A stretch of 64,000 bases of DNA from Hawksworthiomyces lignivorus (Eukaryota; Ascomycota; Sordariomycetes; Ophiostomatales; Ophiostomataceae), in NCBI GenBank assembly GCA_002917075.1, contig NTMA01000015.1, positions 62,001-126,000 on the forward strand, written 5' to 3'. The notes under the pieces are model-generated. The model was not told the DNA's origin. It worked only from the letters and a program-made list of their open reading frames with translations, and did not search any database. Position numbers and translations under genes: made by a program. Positions 53,969-64,000 of the stretch are shown in pieces; the stretch's first letter is position 1, and every line of letters begins with the position of its first letter.

Positions 53969-55933
53969 TTAAACTAACTTCTGTTTGTCCCATAGTTCAT
54001 AGTAGTACCCTTTTTGGCCAGTAGCTCAGCTTGTTTACCAGCTTCGACTATACGACCATTCTTCACTGCCAGTATGAGGTCCGCATGTGAGATGGTGGCC
54101 AGCCTGTGAGCAACAATAATTACGGTGCGTCCGACATACCATTTGCGAAGGTGATCCTGGATTCTTGACTCGGTTTCGCTGTCCATGCTGCTCATAGCTT
54201 CGTCGAACAGCACGATTTTAGATCTTCGAAGGAGAACCCTTGCGATAGCAAGTCGCTGGAGCTCCCCGCCAGACAGTTTCACTCCCCTCCGGCCTACAGT
54301 TTCATAGTATCCTTTAGGGAGCGAGGAGATCTTCTTATGTAACGCGGCACTGGAGCAGGCCTCTTTGCAATCCTCATCAGTGGCGTCAAAATTGCCGTAC
54401 TTTAGATTTTCCATAATAGTCGTGTCGAAGACGCCAATGGTTTGCGGTACGGTACCAACTTGCTTAATTAAAGATTTCAGGCGAATATGTGTTATATCTT
54501 GATTGTCGACCTTGATACACCCCGAAGAAGCATCGTAGGCGCGGCAGAGAAGCTTGAGCAGCGTTGACTTCCCCCACCAGTCTCCCCAACAATGGCCACT
54601 GTTTCGCCTGCCTCGACCTTAAAAGACACGTTGTTTAAGATCTGTCGCTTTCCGTCGTAGGAAAAACAAACATTTTCAAACGAAATACTTCCGCCTCTAA
54701 ACTGGTAGTCAACGGCGTCGTCACCGTCTTGTATTGCAGGCTCTCGGCGAAGAATATCGAGCAACTTTGTTGATTCGATGAAGAAATCGTCCATCCAGTC
54801 GATAGTAGAGAGAATCTTCGTAATTGGGTCTGTCAATCCGCTCCAATACTGTAGCAGCATCACAAAATCGCCAACACTGCGATCTCCATACCGTATCTGA
54901 TATCCAATAACCAAAGCAACTACCGTTGTCCCGATGACGATGATAGCTTCCATAATAGCTTTGTCGGAGACGCGCGAGAAGTTGTAAACCAATGACTTAG
55001 CCTGCGTAACGGCGACAGCATCTCGGAAACAAGCCTTTTCGTATATGGTTCTGCCAAAGGCCCAGACCGTCCACCAGTTATGTATTCTATCAAATGCCAT
55101 AGAAATTAAGTTCCTACGATGCTCGAAAAAGCCTCATCCTCGTCCTTATGGTTTGATCGAAATAGGAGGACGGCAGAGATATAAAAAGCCAGATATATGG
55201 CGACGATGCCAGCCATATATCCACCGCACATCAGAAGGCGGAAGCAACAAAAAAAATATCAAGAATAGAAGGGATAAGATCGAAGCACACCTGCCTTATA
55301 AAGAACGCCGCTTTGTGCCCCGCGAGCACTGCGGTATGCCACCCAGCGGCTGCTAGTGGGGAGTCTTGGTATTCATGTGACAAGGACATGGACTTTATCG
55401 TAGGCGGCACATTGTATCCTATCCTGGAGTTTAGCCTCAAGAACTGCCGCAATCTTCGAGGCGCATTGGCACGTGATGCTTAATAGGACATGCTGGAGCA
55501 TGATAAAGCCAACGATGGATTTCCATGGGAAATCTGCATCTGTGGCTATAAGGCTATCCACAAGATTCCGGAGAACTATCGGAATAACAAGGTTGAGGAA
55601 GCGTCCGGCAATAAGACATAGTGTTGTTCCCATAACTAGAAGGGTGATGTGGTTCGGGCCATTTTTCTTTACAGGAGCTAGGTGGCTAACAAAGACAGTG
55701 GCATCTTTGTAGAATTGTCGCCATCTTGCAATAGCTGCGACGGTACGACCGTGAAGGAAAGTACCGTATGAGATGAAAGGAAGGAAAACTACGACAGGCA
55801 ATATCAACATGAGAAGGGCTGGAGTGAGATGTGCCATGGCGGTCCACAGCTCTTGAAGAGGATAAATCTCTGGAAGGATTGATAATAACGAAAATAAAGC
55901 TGTAAGAAGAAGACGAGGGCAGTGACTACCCAT
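53969..55933 (-). pseudogene. ABC half-transporter (HMT1/ABCB type) with five frame breaks
   Basis: Homology can be followed from hydrophobic N-terminal helices (LMLILPVVVFLPFISY; HITLLVMGTTLCLIAGRFLNLVIP) through the ABC membrane domain to a full nucleotide-binding domain (GETVAIVGETGGG Walker A, LSGGELQRLAIAR signature, KIVLFDEAMSSMD Walker B, IIVAHRLATI switch His). The frame shifts at about 55390, 55235, 55113, 54571 (inside Walker A, at a C5 run) and 54010; four look like one-base losses and one like a one-base gain. Typical introns do not explain these positions. Intact relatives are vacuolar or mitochondrial exporters of glutathione-metal conjugates. Additional N-terminal sequence may extend toward 56050. 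Either the gene is dead or the local consensus is poor; genes elsewhere in the window are clean, which favours real decay. Confidence 0.82.
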
Positions 55934-56265
55934 ACGTTATGTCAAGTCGCAAGGGGGAGCGTAGAGGGGAATCAACACACTTTATTCCTGGCCCCATCTT
56001 TCTATTACATTCTCTACTTCTTACCCATGAGCAGGCTGTCTTGAGACGTAAAGATGGCCGCTGCCTGGTGCCGTCCTGCATGGTTCCCCACGAGAAGTGA
56101 TGCATGGTCATCACCAATCAGGAGGCGTGCTGGTCGAGTGTGGTAACACAAGACACGTCATCCACTGGGCCAGCCATCAGTTGAGCCCAACCGTCACGAT
56201 ATTTTCAAAAAATTGAAACGATTTGATCAACGAATCCATAATTGTCATCTATTCCTATTGTCAGC

Positions 56266-56847
56266 ATGCCGGCCGTACAGAAGATAGTGGGTCCTAGAGG
56301 TAGGAGATTTTGGAGCTCTTTCGATCCAAAGGACAATCAAGCCGTGGCAGAAGCTCTGAAGGAGGAGGTATGTTCATGATTCTTAACAGGATGCGGGCGA
56401 ATGAACGAAGTATGATCTCTGACAAGTATGCAGTTCCTACGGTCGGAGCCAGCTCATGAAATCCATTACGCGCACAGCGGACCCGAGCACCTGTCCCCTT
56501 ACGAACTCAACGTCAGGTTCAGCTTTCACTGCCTTCGTGATTGCTTAGTATTTTTGCTCCATGGCGTGATTTTTATTGATGGACAGGGGGCGCTCATTGA
56601 ACCTGGTTACGCATATGCCGTCAAGGACGAGGAATGGATAGGGCTTGGCGGAAATACTACTGTATTTGTCATGGAGGAGGGAGAGATGAAAGGAATCTGT
56701 GCTCGAAGGCTGAAAGAATGGCAGGAGAAGTACCGGGCAGACCAGGAAGCTGCAAAGAGAAAACAAGATACGCTGTGGAACAGGGTGCTGAACAAGCTGC
56801 GCCGAAGAAAACCAGAAGTGCAGCAAGTGCAATGCCAGGTGCAATAA
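56266..56847 (+). CDS. Small protein of unknown function
   Basis: A three-exon model (56266-56367, 56434-56511, 56587-56847) gives 146 aa: MPAVQKIVGPRGRRFWSSFD, then FLRSEPAHEIHYAHSGPEHLSPYELN, then GALIEPGYAYAVKDEEWIG and a Lys/Arg/Glu-rich helical tail ending QVQCQVQ. The first intron (66 nt) has a GTATGT donor and CTGAC branch. The second (75 nt) is less certain: it has a GTCAGG donor and the frame is also open straight through it, so intron retention would add 25 residues. No domain is recognised. The middle (EPGYAYAVKDEEWIGLGGNTTVFVME) could be a small beta-barrel, which is speculation. It lies between two pseudogenes, so it may itself be a decaying gene. Confidence 0.5.
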
Positions 56848-57084
56848 GCTATGAGCCTCGGATTTTTAGCTATGAAGGGAGTCGCCGAGAGGAAATCAAC
56901 GGTGCGAGAATCGGACAGCCAACGCTGTAGATTGTCTGTCCCTGATGTGTTATTACGATTAATACTCAAGCGGTCCTTGATCTAGCCTCACCATATCATA
57001 ACGGTGAACCTTGCCAAATCTTCCGCGCCCCTGCCTGTGGGAGCTTTAATGTCTGTTTTCTTGCTGTGTTTGCCCGAGACAAAT

Positions 57085-58008
57085 GGGTCGTAAATTCTCG
57101 ATTCCGGAAAACGTTCCGTGGATCGACGAGAAGACTGAAGTCGAGGTCTCTACCATGAAGTGAGAGTTTTTTTTATTATTATTATTTTTTTCTTTGATAA
57201 GCTGATCGCCCGCGTTCTTATTACTGACCGCCTTATGTTTCGATGCAAGGCTTCGAACACGACTCTACTCATTCTCCAAGTTCACGCATACGTTCTCACC
57301 AAAGACAGTCCCGTGCATATGGCTTTTATCATAATAGATTATGTAGAAGGCAAAAATATTCGAGAACTTGGCTTCTCGTCGGAGGACGACTACTGGTTAG
57401 CGACGCCTGCGCCGGTAGGAAGAGGGCGAGAAGCTCTTTACAAAGGTCTAGCGCGTAATTATATAGAGCTGCGCAAGCTAGCACTTACGAGAACCGGGGT
57501 TCTGGGAATTGACCCAGAAGACTTGTTCATCCGAGTGTGGCACCGGGCCTTCAATATCAAGGTTCTTCTTCTGCAAGAAAGTGAGTGAGGGCCTATACCG
57601 ACGAGGTTGCCCACTTTCAAGACGTTCGCCAGCACCAGCAAGTACCACGACACGCTACTCTTGCCTGGCGACAACTTGCTAGAGAAGGGCAAAAAAGCGA
57701 CGGACGGGGGCCGGGACCGGCTCTTCTACGCATTCGCGGTGTGCCAGCGCCTTCTCACGCGCGTGTGGATGGATCCGGTGTTGGTAAACGGCCCATTCGT
57801 CTTGATGCACGGTGACCTTGCCATCAAGAACCTGCTCTGGGACGACAACATGGACCTCGTGGCCGTGCTAGACTGGGAATGGAGTTTTTTTTTTTTTTCA
57901 GTGAAACGAGGGCAGATGAATCAATTTCGTCCGGCCAGCGTATTAGTGGTCATGATGGCTGTGTGCTGTGTCCGTCTCAATCTCCCCGTACAATGCGGGG
58001 CTAGGTGA
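57085..58008 (+). pseudogene. APH-family phosphotransferase, degenerate and truncated
   Basis: Fragments of an aminoglycoside-phosphotransferase-like kinase appear in order: MGRKFSIPENVPWIDEKTEV at 57085, VHAYVLTKDSPVHMAFIIIDYVEG from about 57280, and LLTRVWMDPVLVNGPFVLMHGDLAIKNLLWDD with LDWEW at 57740-57880. HGDLAIKN is the catalytic loop (Brenner motif) and the D of LDWEW is the metal-binding Asp. Joining the fragments requires an exon junction that is out of phase near 57245 and another break near 57588 (a possible GTGAGT intron of about 40-50 nt would be shorter than the others here). Right after LDWEW a poly(T) run starts and the C-terminal third of the family is absent. The fungal APH family is large; substrate unknown. 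Probably non-functional. Confidence 0.6.
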
Positions 58009-58358
58009 ATTCATTAATGGCGGGACGTGCCGTAGGCACAGTTTTATCATTCAGCAGTCTGCACTACCTGAACTCAACAGAACTAGGAAAGGCACATGAT
58101 AGGAGAGCCAAGAACGAATCACAAAATCGCCACCTTGGCAGCGGCACACGAGTTCCAATAAGTGGTCGAGCCAAAGTGCCGATTATCCCGTGTTGGGGGT
58201 TCTCCGGGAGCGGAGTTGTCCTTTCGCTAGGTGAATAAAAGGACACCTGGCGCCGGTGAGCTTGAGAGGCTAGACCGTTTGTAGGGCGTAAGACACCTCG
58301 ACAAAATATCAAAGAAACGTCAGGCTCGTGCTCGACCAACAGAAAAGGAAGGAAAAAC
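58009..58358. other. Spacer upstream of the AsaB-like gene
   Basis: About 350 bp marking the return from degenerate to intact genes; no gene recognised. Confidence 0.45.
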
Positions 58359-59382
58359 ATGGCGACTACGACTACGACCATTGTCGAAGGGCCTCTTGAT
58401 GCCAACACCCGCAGAGATGTGGCAACGACGATGAACTACTACGACGACCCAGGTGACGGCACGCTGCCGGCACCCGTGGTGATTGGGGGGTACGCTGTGT
58501 TCTGGACGGCCGTTTTCATAGCGCAGATTTGTTAACTTGGGCATTCACAGGGGAACGGTGACAAATGAACGAAAAATGTTGTTGACCGACGTGGTAGTCG
58601 AAGACATTACCGGGCGCGAGGCGCAGTTCAATCTCACCAACTCTGGGTTTCAGTATTACAAGCGACCAACGTCTGCCAAGGCGTGCCAGGCGGACGGGTT
58701 TCACGACGACGAGAAGATCAAGGCAGAGTACCTTGACGACTGCGTGCAGCTGCTGAAGGAAGCGTGAGTTTTTTTCTCCCTTGGTCCCCACCTTGGCTGG
58801 CCGTCATGCGATTTCTGCCCATTTCTCACACCAGCCAGCACCGGAGCCCAGCGCGTGTTCATCTTCGAGCACAAGGTGCGGCGCGGGCCGTCCAACTGGC
58901 ACAAGCTGGGCCCCGGCAACGCCTCCAAGCGCGGCCCGCTGTTCCGCGCGCACGTCGATCAGTCCTACCTCGGCGCCGAGCTGCTCCTCCGCTGGCTGTT
59001 GCCGGACGAAGCCGATGCGCTGATAAAGCGGCGCTACCAGATCATCAACGTCTGGCGGCCAATCCAGACCATCTACAAGGACCCGCTCGCGGTGGCCGAC
59101 GCGCGGTCCGTGGCCGCCGACGACCTCGTCGAGGCGCGCGCCGTCTACCGCGACCACGAGCGGCGCACCTGGACCATCAAGGCCGGCAGCGGCACCGCGC
59201 AGCACCGCTGGTACTACAAGCACGCGCAGACGCCCGACGAGGCGGTCCTGATCAAGTGCTTCGACTCCGTCGACGACGGCTCCGTGGCGCGCTGTGCGCC
59301 CCACTCGGCCTTTCCAGATCCGGGGTACGACGACGCCGCGCCGCGCGAGAGCATTGAGATTCGCTCGTATGTTTTCTACTAA
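58359..59382 (+). CDS. AsaB/CmcJ-like putative oxygenase or desaturase
   Basis: Exons 58359-58489, 58551-58763 and 58839-59382 with introns of 61 and 75 nt give 295 aa, the family size. Characteristic phrases: MNYYDDPGDG, GGTVTNERKMLLTDVVVEDI, FIFEHKVRRG, AHVDQSYLGAELLLRWLLPDEAD, RRYQIINVWRPIQTIYKDPLAVADARSV, HRWYYKHAQTPDEAVLIKCFDS and CAPHSAFPDP. The His-x-Asp in AHVDQSY, a later His in CAPHSAF and the Arg that follow are consistent with the proposed non-haem iron site of this family. Relatives include GA4 desaturase (gibberellin), AsaB (aspergillic acid cluster) and CmcJ (cephamycin); substrates are diverse. No biosynthetic core enzyme lies nearby in the window, so a cluster role cannot be asserted. 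The second intron's acceptor is the second of two nearby AGs; only it keeps frame (ATGAQRVFIFEHK). Confidence 0.85.
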
Positions 59383-59454
59383 GCGGAAGCTTTTTTTTAA
59401 TGTAAGAATGATAAAGAGTTTTATTGTTTCTATGTGAGATGCAAATGAGACTGT

Positions 59455-60094
59455 TTAGCTATTCGCGGTGGCCGCGTTGTAAAAGTGAATCTGTCATATC
59501 AGCGCAAAGAAAAAAATAGGTGAGCAAGGCAGAACCAAAGAGGCCAGAACTTACTGTCTCGTCCGCGCATCCTGCTGGCGTCTGGTAGGAGTATGCGCCT
59601 GTGTTGATAAACAGCTGCTGCTTTGCGCACACGAGCCAAGCTGCCAGGTTCTGCCGCTTGACGCTCGGCGCGCTCCATGTCACCGTGTCTCCCTGAAAAA
59701 CAAACGTGCCAAACGAGTTTTTCGTGGCGTTAAACGACGTTGCGAGCGTGCGAGGCGGGTTGGACGGGTCGGGCGGCTGCTCCACCTGCATGTACAGCGG
59801 CGGGTCGGCGATGCTGTTGACCAGCTGGCCGTCGACGATGTTGAACTGGCCCGCCGTGGTGTAGCTGTCGAGGATCGCGACCCCCGCTGTGTTGGCAGGT
59901 TTTGTCTGCAGGTATTTGTGGAAGTTGGGCGCCTCTACGGCGCGGATCCACAGCTGTCCAGACTTGAGGGTGGTCGGTGTAGCATCGTCGATGCTGGCTT
60001 CCTCAGGCCGAGAAAGAGGAAGAGGAGCCGGTGAGCCCAGCACAGGGGCGACCGTGGCAGCAAGGAGCGCCGTAATGTAGAGAAGTTTTGCCAT
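59455..60094 (-). CDS. Small secreted protein of unknown function
   Basis: Exons 59555-60094 and 59455-59490 with a 64-nt intron (GTAAGT donor, CTGATAT branch) give 191 aa. Residues 1-20 (MAKLLYITALLAATVAPVLG) are a signal peptide followed by a Pro-rich stretch. The mature protein has two Cys (in LVCAKQQLFINTG and AGCADETIHFYNA), one N-x-T site and alternating beta-strand-like segments (LWIRAVEAPNFHKYLQ, FGTFVFQGDTVTW). The intron is needed: reading through it replaces the likely conserved end DETIHFYNAATANS with unrelated hydrophobic sequence. It resembles the abundant unannotated secreted proteins of plant- or insect-associated ascomycetes, but I do not recognise a named family. Its 3' end is 72 bp from that of the AsaB-like gene. 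Confidence 0.72.
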
Positions 60095-60726
60095 TTTGAG
60101 TGTGTACAGTCGTGATGTCGGTAGCTAGACGACAAGACGACAAGACAATAAGACAATAAGACAACAAAATGCAAAATCTAGCCTGCTTAAAGGAGAATTA
60201 AGAGGCTCTTCTGCAACTTTGTCATTGTCTAGGCCCAGAATCGAACCTTTTTTTTGCGAATGGTCCCAATGGAGGCCATTGCAGATGGCACTTTGTTCTC
60301 CGCAAATTGGCCATTGCGTATTAGGCGAAATGCCGACTTCACAGTCGATTATGATTTAGAGTGCACTGAATTATATGAATGCAACAAGAAAGACTGGGGA
60401 GATATCGTATGCATATGAGAGCCGGTTAAATATGGCTTGCGTGTCAAGCTCTTGGGACTGGAATGAACTGACCGTTCTTCCGCTTCCCGAGATGGGAAAT
60501 CCAACGGAAACAACCTGGTTTGTCACATTGTTCTGGCTGATAGATGGATAGAAATAGCCATTTGAGTTTAAAACAGAGAATTGAGATTCCAGTCAAAAGT
60601 GCAAATTCTCGCAACTGTTTTCTTTCACTGCCAAAGATTCACGAGAGCGTACCCAAGATTTCTGTGACTCTTAAGAAGCGCTGCATAACCGGTTTCATAA
60701 TCTTTATTTGGCTGGGGCTAATAATT
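60095..60726. other. Spacer upstream of the secreted protein and past the aldolase stop
   Basis: About 630 bp containing an AAGACGACAAGACAATAAG tandem (60137-60165) just upstream of the secreted-protein start. No gene recognised. Confidence 0.5.
60137..60167. repeat. Short AAGACRA/AAGACAAT tandem repeat
   Basis: Successive CGACAAGA and CAATAAGA units 40-70 bp upstream of the secreted-protein start codon; probably leader or promoter sequence. Confidence 0.6.
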
Positions 60727-61943
60727 CTATGTTAACTTTGCCTCTTCATCGAGGACTCTCACAATATGCGGATTCTTCATGATCTCTTCTCCCTTTTCAT
60801 CACCCATTGGCAGCAGTGGTGTTCTTGGATTCTTTCCATAACCAAAGCGCTTGTGAACCATCATTTTTAAGCCAGCGATCTGACACATATCAGCTTTTGC
60901 GGTCATATTCTTCTTGGCCATTGAAACTTACCCCTATGCTAGCTGCTACGCCGTCTGCCAAGGCAACGATATTCTGCAGCCTCTGAGCTTCCGCGTAGGT
61001 CGGTGTGCCGGGGCCTGCACCGGAGCTGGCAAGCTCCCAAAGCTTAACAGACGTCCGAGGTGCAATATTTGGAAGCCCAGATATGGCCTAAAGGATTTAG
61101 GAGATCATCAGTCGTCTGCTCGTCATCTCAAATGCTTTTTCAGTTTGTTTTGCAACTGCATACCCCTGCTGCGCCACTCGCCATTGAGGGCAGTAGAATA
61201 TCGATGTAGCCATCAATGACCTGGAACTCTTGCTCAGGGTTCTTGCGAGGATACGCCTTCTGAAACTCGGTCGAGCCGACCACAGCCGTAATTCGAGTAA
61301 TCTTACCAACATTGGCGCATCTTGTCCCATTGTTACTACTTTCTCGTCGCCAAGATCATTCAAAGTATTTTGAAAGGGAAACGAAGAAGATTGCTGTGAC
61401 CTACGTGAGTTTCACGCCGACCACATTGTTGCACTCTCGAACCACGTCCGTAATTAAGTCGCTGTCCAAGTCGATGCCGCTCGAAACAGCGGGAAAATTG
61501 TAAAGCACAATGGGGATAGGGCTGGCTTCTGCCACGGTCTTGAAGAAAGCTTTAATTGCAAGCCCCTGTTCCTTTTGCAGTTGTCCGGCGTAGTAGCCCG
61601 GCGGGATGACCATGCCAAAATCGGCTCCTGCGTTCGCTGCATCGTGTGCCAAGGAAATCGTTTCACGTGTGCTAGAAGTGCCAACGCCTGCCACGATGGG
61701 AACGCTTTGCAGGCCTGCTGCATCCAGTGCCGCCCGCGCAGCCCGGATGAGCTGGATGCGCTCGGGCGCTGTCAGATGTGGTGCCTCTCCCGCCGATCCA
61801 GAAATGACCGGTATGGTCCCGGCTTGGGCTACAAACACAACCTGTTTGGTGAATGCCTCAAGGTCAAGATCTTCATTCTCTGCGAAAAATGTCGGCAACG
61901 GCGTGAAGATACCCTTGGGTAAAAGCTTTGCTGGAGAAGCCAT
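60727..61943 (-). CDS. DapA/dihydrodipicolinate-synthase-family aldolase
   Basis: Four exons, 61405-61943, 61164-61320, 60932-61087 and 60727-60879, give 334 aa. It is a Schiff-base class I aldolase or lyase with a TIM barrel. GIFTPLPTFF, GSAGEAPHLTAPERIQLI, VPIVAGVGTSSTRETI, VIPPGYYAG and VLYNFPAVSSGIDL (Tyr of the catalytic relay) are visible, and the Schiff-base Lys is in NNVVGVKLT. Fungal members include L-threo-3-deoxyhexulosonate aldolase (galacturonate catabolism) and 4-hydroxy-2-oxoglutarate aldolase. This one cannot be assigned to a substrate. Fungi make lysine by the aminoadipate route, so true DapA activity is unlikely. Intron 1 (85 nt) has a GTAGGT donor; the TCANVGKITRI segment begins exon 2. 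The gene is divergent from the Zn2Cys6 regulator across 787 bp, a common arrangement for catabolic genes. Confidence 0.88.
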
Positions 61944-62730
61944 GACTCGTTCTCTTGCCTTTGCTCCCTTGTGTCCTTTGTAAGCTTACAAATTAGAACC
62001 AGCACAGCATAAGACCATAATAATGTTTTTTATTCTATAAACTAGCTATAATTTGTTATGAATTGATTTTGATTAATTGTCAAGATGTAGCACTTTGAAT
62101 CGATAAAGAAAGGCTGCGTTCCAGAAGGTTGATTTACAGCCAACTGAAAGCACGCCGAACCACCGAGCAAGGCTTTGACCTATTAGAGCACCGACAATAT
62201 CTAAAAGGAAAATAAAGTAAAACTAAGCGACAAATTTTAGGATTTCAAGGTTAATTATGTATCTGGAAGTCCCACCCAAGCAAACTGCACGCTTGTCTCC
62301 TTGCCAATTTTTCAAGATTTATTACGTCCGCCGAGCAGGCCCAGTCAAAGGACAAGGAGCACAACAAAGCAATAGTAATAGTATTGATCACTATGACCAA
62401 ACGAATGGAGCTAAAGATTAGAAAAGTAGCAACTTTACAATGCAATCGGCGTTTACCATTGGACAGTTTATCAATGCTGGAACAAACGCCGAGATAAAGA
62501 GGAGAACACACTATGTAAGAGCAGCAGCAGTGGGGATAACGGCATCCTAGATAGCGCCGGCAATCGGTTTGAGCAACTGGGTGTAACGGTATATCACCTG
62601 TGGCCGAGCAGATTTCCGGAGGAAAATCCCATAGCAGCAGCATAATGGTTCAAGGCACCGAGAGAATGCTCGGAGCCTATGATATCGGAACCAAAACAGA
62701 TTGACCAGAATCTCAGTCTCGGGTGCAGAC
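61944..62730. promoter_or_regulatory. Divergent spacer between the aldolase and the Zn2Cys6 gene
   Basis: About 790 bp, AT-rich, with no gene seen. It is the shared promoter of a divergent enzyme/regulator pair; no CGG-spaced Zn2Cys6 site stands out to the eye. Confidence 0.5.
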
Positions 62731-64000
62731 ATGCAGGGCATTACCAGGGCTCAGGCAAATGCACGTAAGTAGGGGATCCACAAGGATGCGATGCAAAGGG
62801 AGAACACATAGAGCTCACATTTTTAAAAGGTCGGACTGCATGCACGTCATGCCACCAGAAAAAGGTGGCCTGTGATGCTTATGATAAGGGCTACCCCTGT
62901 ACGCGGTGCCGAAGAAACGGGAGCACTGATGACTGTCGCATGCACCGGAAGAACAAGCGGGTTTCGCGCGCAGCACAGCAACGAGCCCGGCAAAGGCCAA
63001 GCATTCCTATACCTGTGGCAGCAGCTCCGCCAGCTACAGCAGATGCTTCAAATCCTGCGTCTCTATTTCTTCAAACAGTAATTGCGGATGCTGTTTCATC
63101 GGATTCTCATGAGCAGCATATCGAGTTTCAGAACAGCGCCCACAAACGACGAAACAGTGGTGCAAACAGTTCGTCTTCTCGTTTGGAAAACTCAAACGAA
63201 AAAGAAGAGTCTCTGCTAGCAGAAGGGGCCGACAATGACATATCACGGTTCTCCAGCGCCGCCACAACGGCAGTCAACCGCCGAGCAGACAACATCAGCG
63301 ATGCCGGCGGCAGCAACAACAGCACGACTGACTCGTCCGTGGTCCTGCACGGTCACGGCGACGTCGAGTACAAGAAGTACCTGGTGGAGTTCATCGACCA
63401 GCCACAGATCACGGAGCGGCCGCTCGATAAGCACGCGCGCGTCATGTACGTGGGGAGCGGCTTCTCCAACATTAATTTCTTGCTGCGCCAGCGGTTCAGC
63501 AGCGACCGAACGCGGCACCATCCCATCATGAGCCACTACCCGACCAACCGCATCGCGCGGCAGTACACCTGCCACAGCGAGGCCGACGGCGGGCTGCCGC
63601 TCGAGGCCTTCCAGCTGCCGCCGAAGCGGACCGTCGACCGGCTGCTGGCGGCCTACTTCATGCACATCAACCCGGGCTTCCCGGTGGTGGACGAGGTGCT
63701 GTTTATGCGGCAGTACCGGGCGCGCGACCCGCAGAACCCGCCGTCGCTGCTGCTGCTGCAGGCGATCCTCGTGGTGGGCGCGCACGTGCTGTACAGCAAC
63801 GACGGTCCGGAGCGGCAGCGGGAGACGCAAAAGGCCATATTCTTCCGGCGGGCCAAGATCTTGCTGGACGCGCGCTTCGAGCACACGCGCGACACGGTGG
63901 TGCAGGCGGCGCTGCTGCTGACGTGGCACGCGGACGGGCCCGAGGACGTTGGCGCCAACGCGTGGTTCTGGATCGGCTTCGCGGCGCGCACGGCCATGGG
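62731..64000 (+). CDS. Zn2Cys6 fungal transcription factor, 3' end outside the window
   Basis: Exon 1 is 62731-62764 and exon 2 runs from 62830 to the right edge without a stop, about 400 codons so far. The zinc cluster is C-x2-C-x6-C-x8-C-x2-C-x8-C (ACTSCHQKKVACDAYDKGYPCTRCRRNGSTDDC), immediately followed by a basic RMHRKNKRVSRAAQQRARQR linker. A Ser/Asn-rich spacer (about 75-165) then leads to the start of the fungal-specific regulatory domain (PKRTVDRLLAAYFMHINPGFPVVDE, LLLLQAILVVGAHVL, KAIFFRRAKILLDARFEHTRDTVVQAALLLTWHADGPEDVGANAWFWIGFAARTAMG). It binds DNA in the nucleus; the divergent aldolase is the obvious candidate target, by position only. The first intron (65 nt) splits the Arg codon before TACTSC. 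Confidence 0.92.

Noticed and set aside
53969..55933. RIP as the cause of the ABC gene's decay
   Set aside because: The visible lesions are one-base indels; no cluster of C-to-T nonsense changes was seen.
1..64000. CRISPR arrays, prophage or bacterial operons
   Set aside because: No spaced direct repeats or phage genes; spliced eukaryotic genes throughout.

Overview
The window is nuclear DNA of a filamentous ascomycete (Pezizomycotina, most likely a sordariomycete). Most protein genes are split by short GT-AG introns of about 55-110 nt with CTAAC/CTGAC-type branch points. Exons are GC-rich and intergenic DNA is AT-richer. The families (eIF3b, CCT2, NatB, Tps3, Rsa4, Zn2Cys6, CVNH, AsaB-like) are typical of mould genomes. 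Species cannot be told from the sequence. Gene models were spliced by hand: reading-frame phase was checked across every junction and total lengths are whole codons, but no search was run.

Left part (1-24.6 kb): a 5'-truncated unknown gene; a small secreted cyanovirin-N (CVNH) gene; eIF3b divergent from the chaperonin gene CCT2; a Golgi-type GT90 glycosyltransferase; the geranylgeranyltransferase-I beta subunit; an Ilm1-like membrane protein; the NatB auxiliary subunit Naa25/Mdm20; and a large KIN4-like kinase with a low-complexity tail. This is ordinary housekeeping territory with wide spacers.

Middle (25-52.4 kb): a secreted M20 peptidase, an aldo-keto reductase, a branched-chain aminotransferase, the trehalose-synthase regulatory subunit Tps3, a 5.2 kb stretch with no recognisable gene, the ribosome-assembly factor Rsa4, a vacuolar Ca2+/H+ exchanger with a 3-nt and a 16-nt micro-exon, an OSCA/CSC1-type channel, a D-lactate-dehydrogenase-like enzyme, and a tRNA-Gly(GCC).

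Right part (52.4-64 kb): an accessory region. Just past the tRNA lie a mariner-type transposase relic, an ABC half-transporter pseudogene with five frame breaks, a small unknown gene and a degenerate APH-family kinase. Intact genes resume at 58.4 kb: an AsaB/CmcJ-like putative oxygenase tail to tail with a small secreted protein, then a DapA-family aldolase divergent from a Zn2Cys6 regulator that runs off the window. I found no clearly new defence or biosynthetic system. The most unusual items are the tandem micro-exons, the decayed island next to the tRNA, the large silent region upstream of tps3, and recurring intergenic short motifs.
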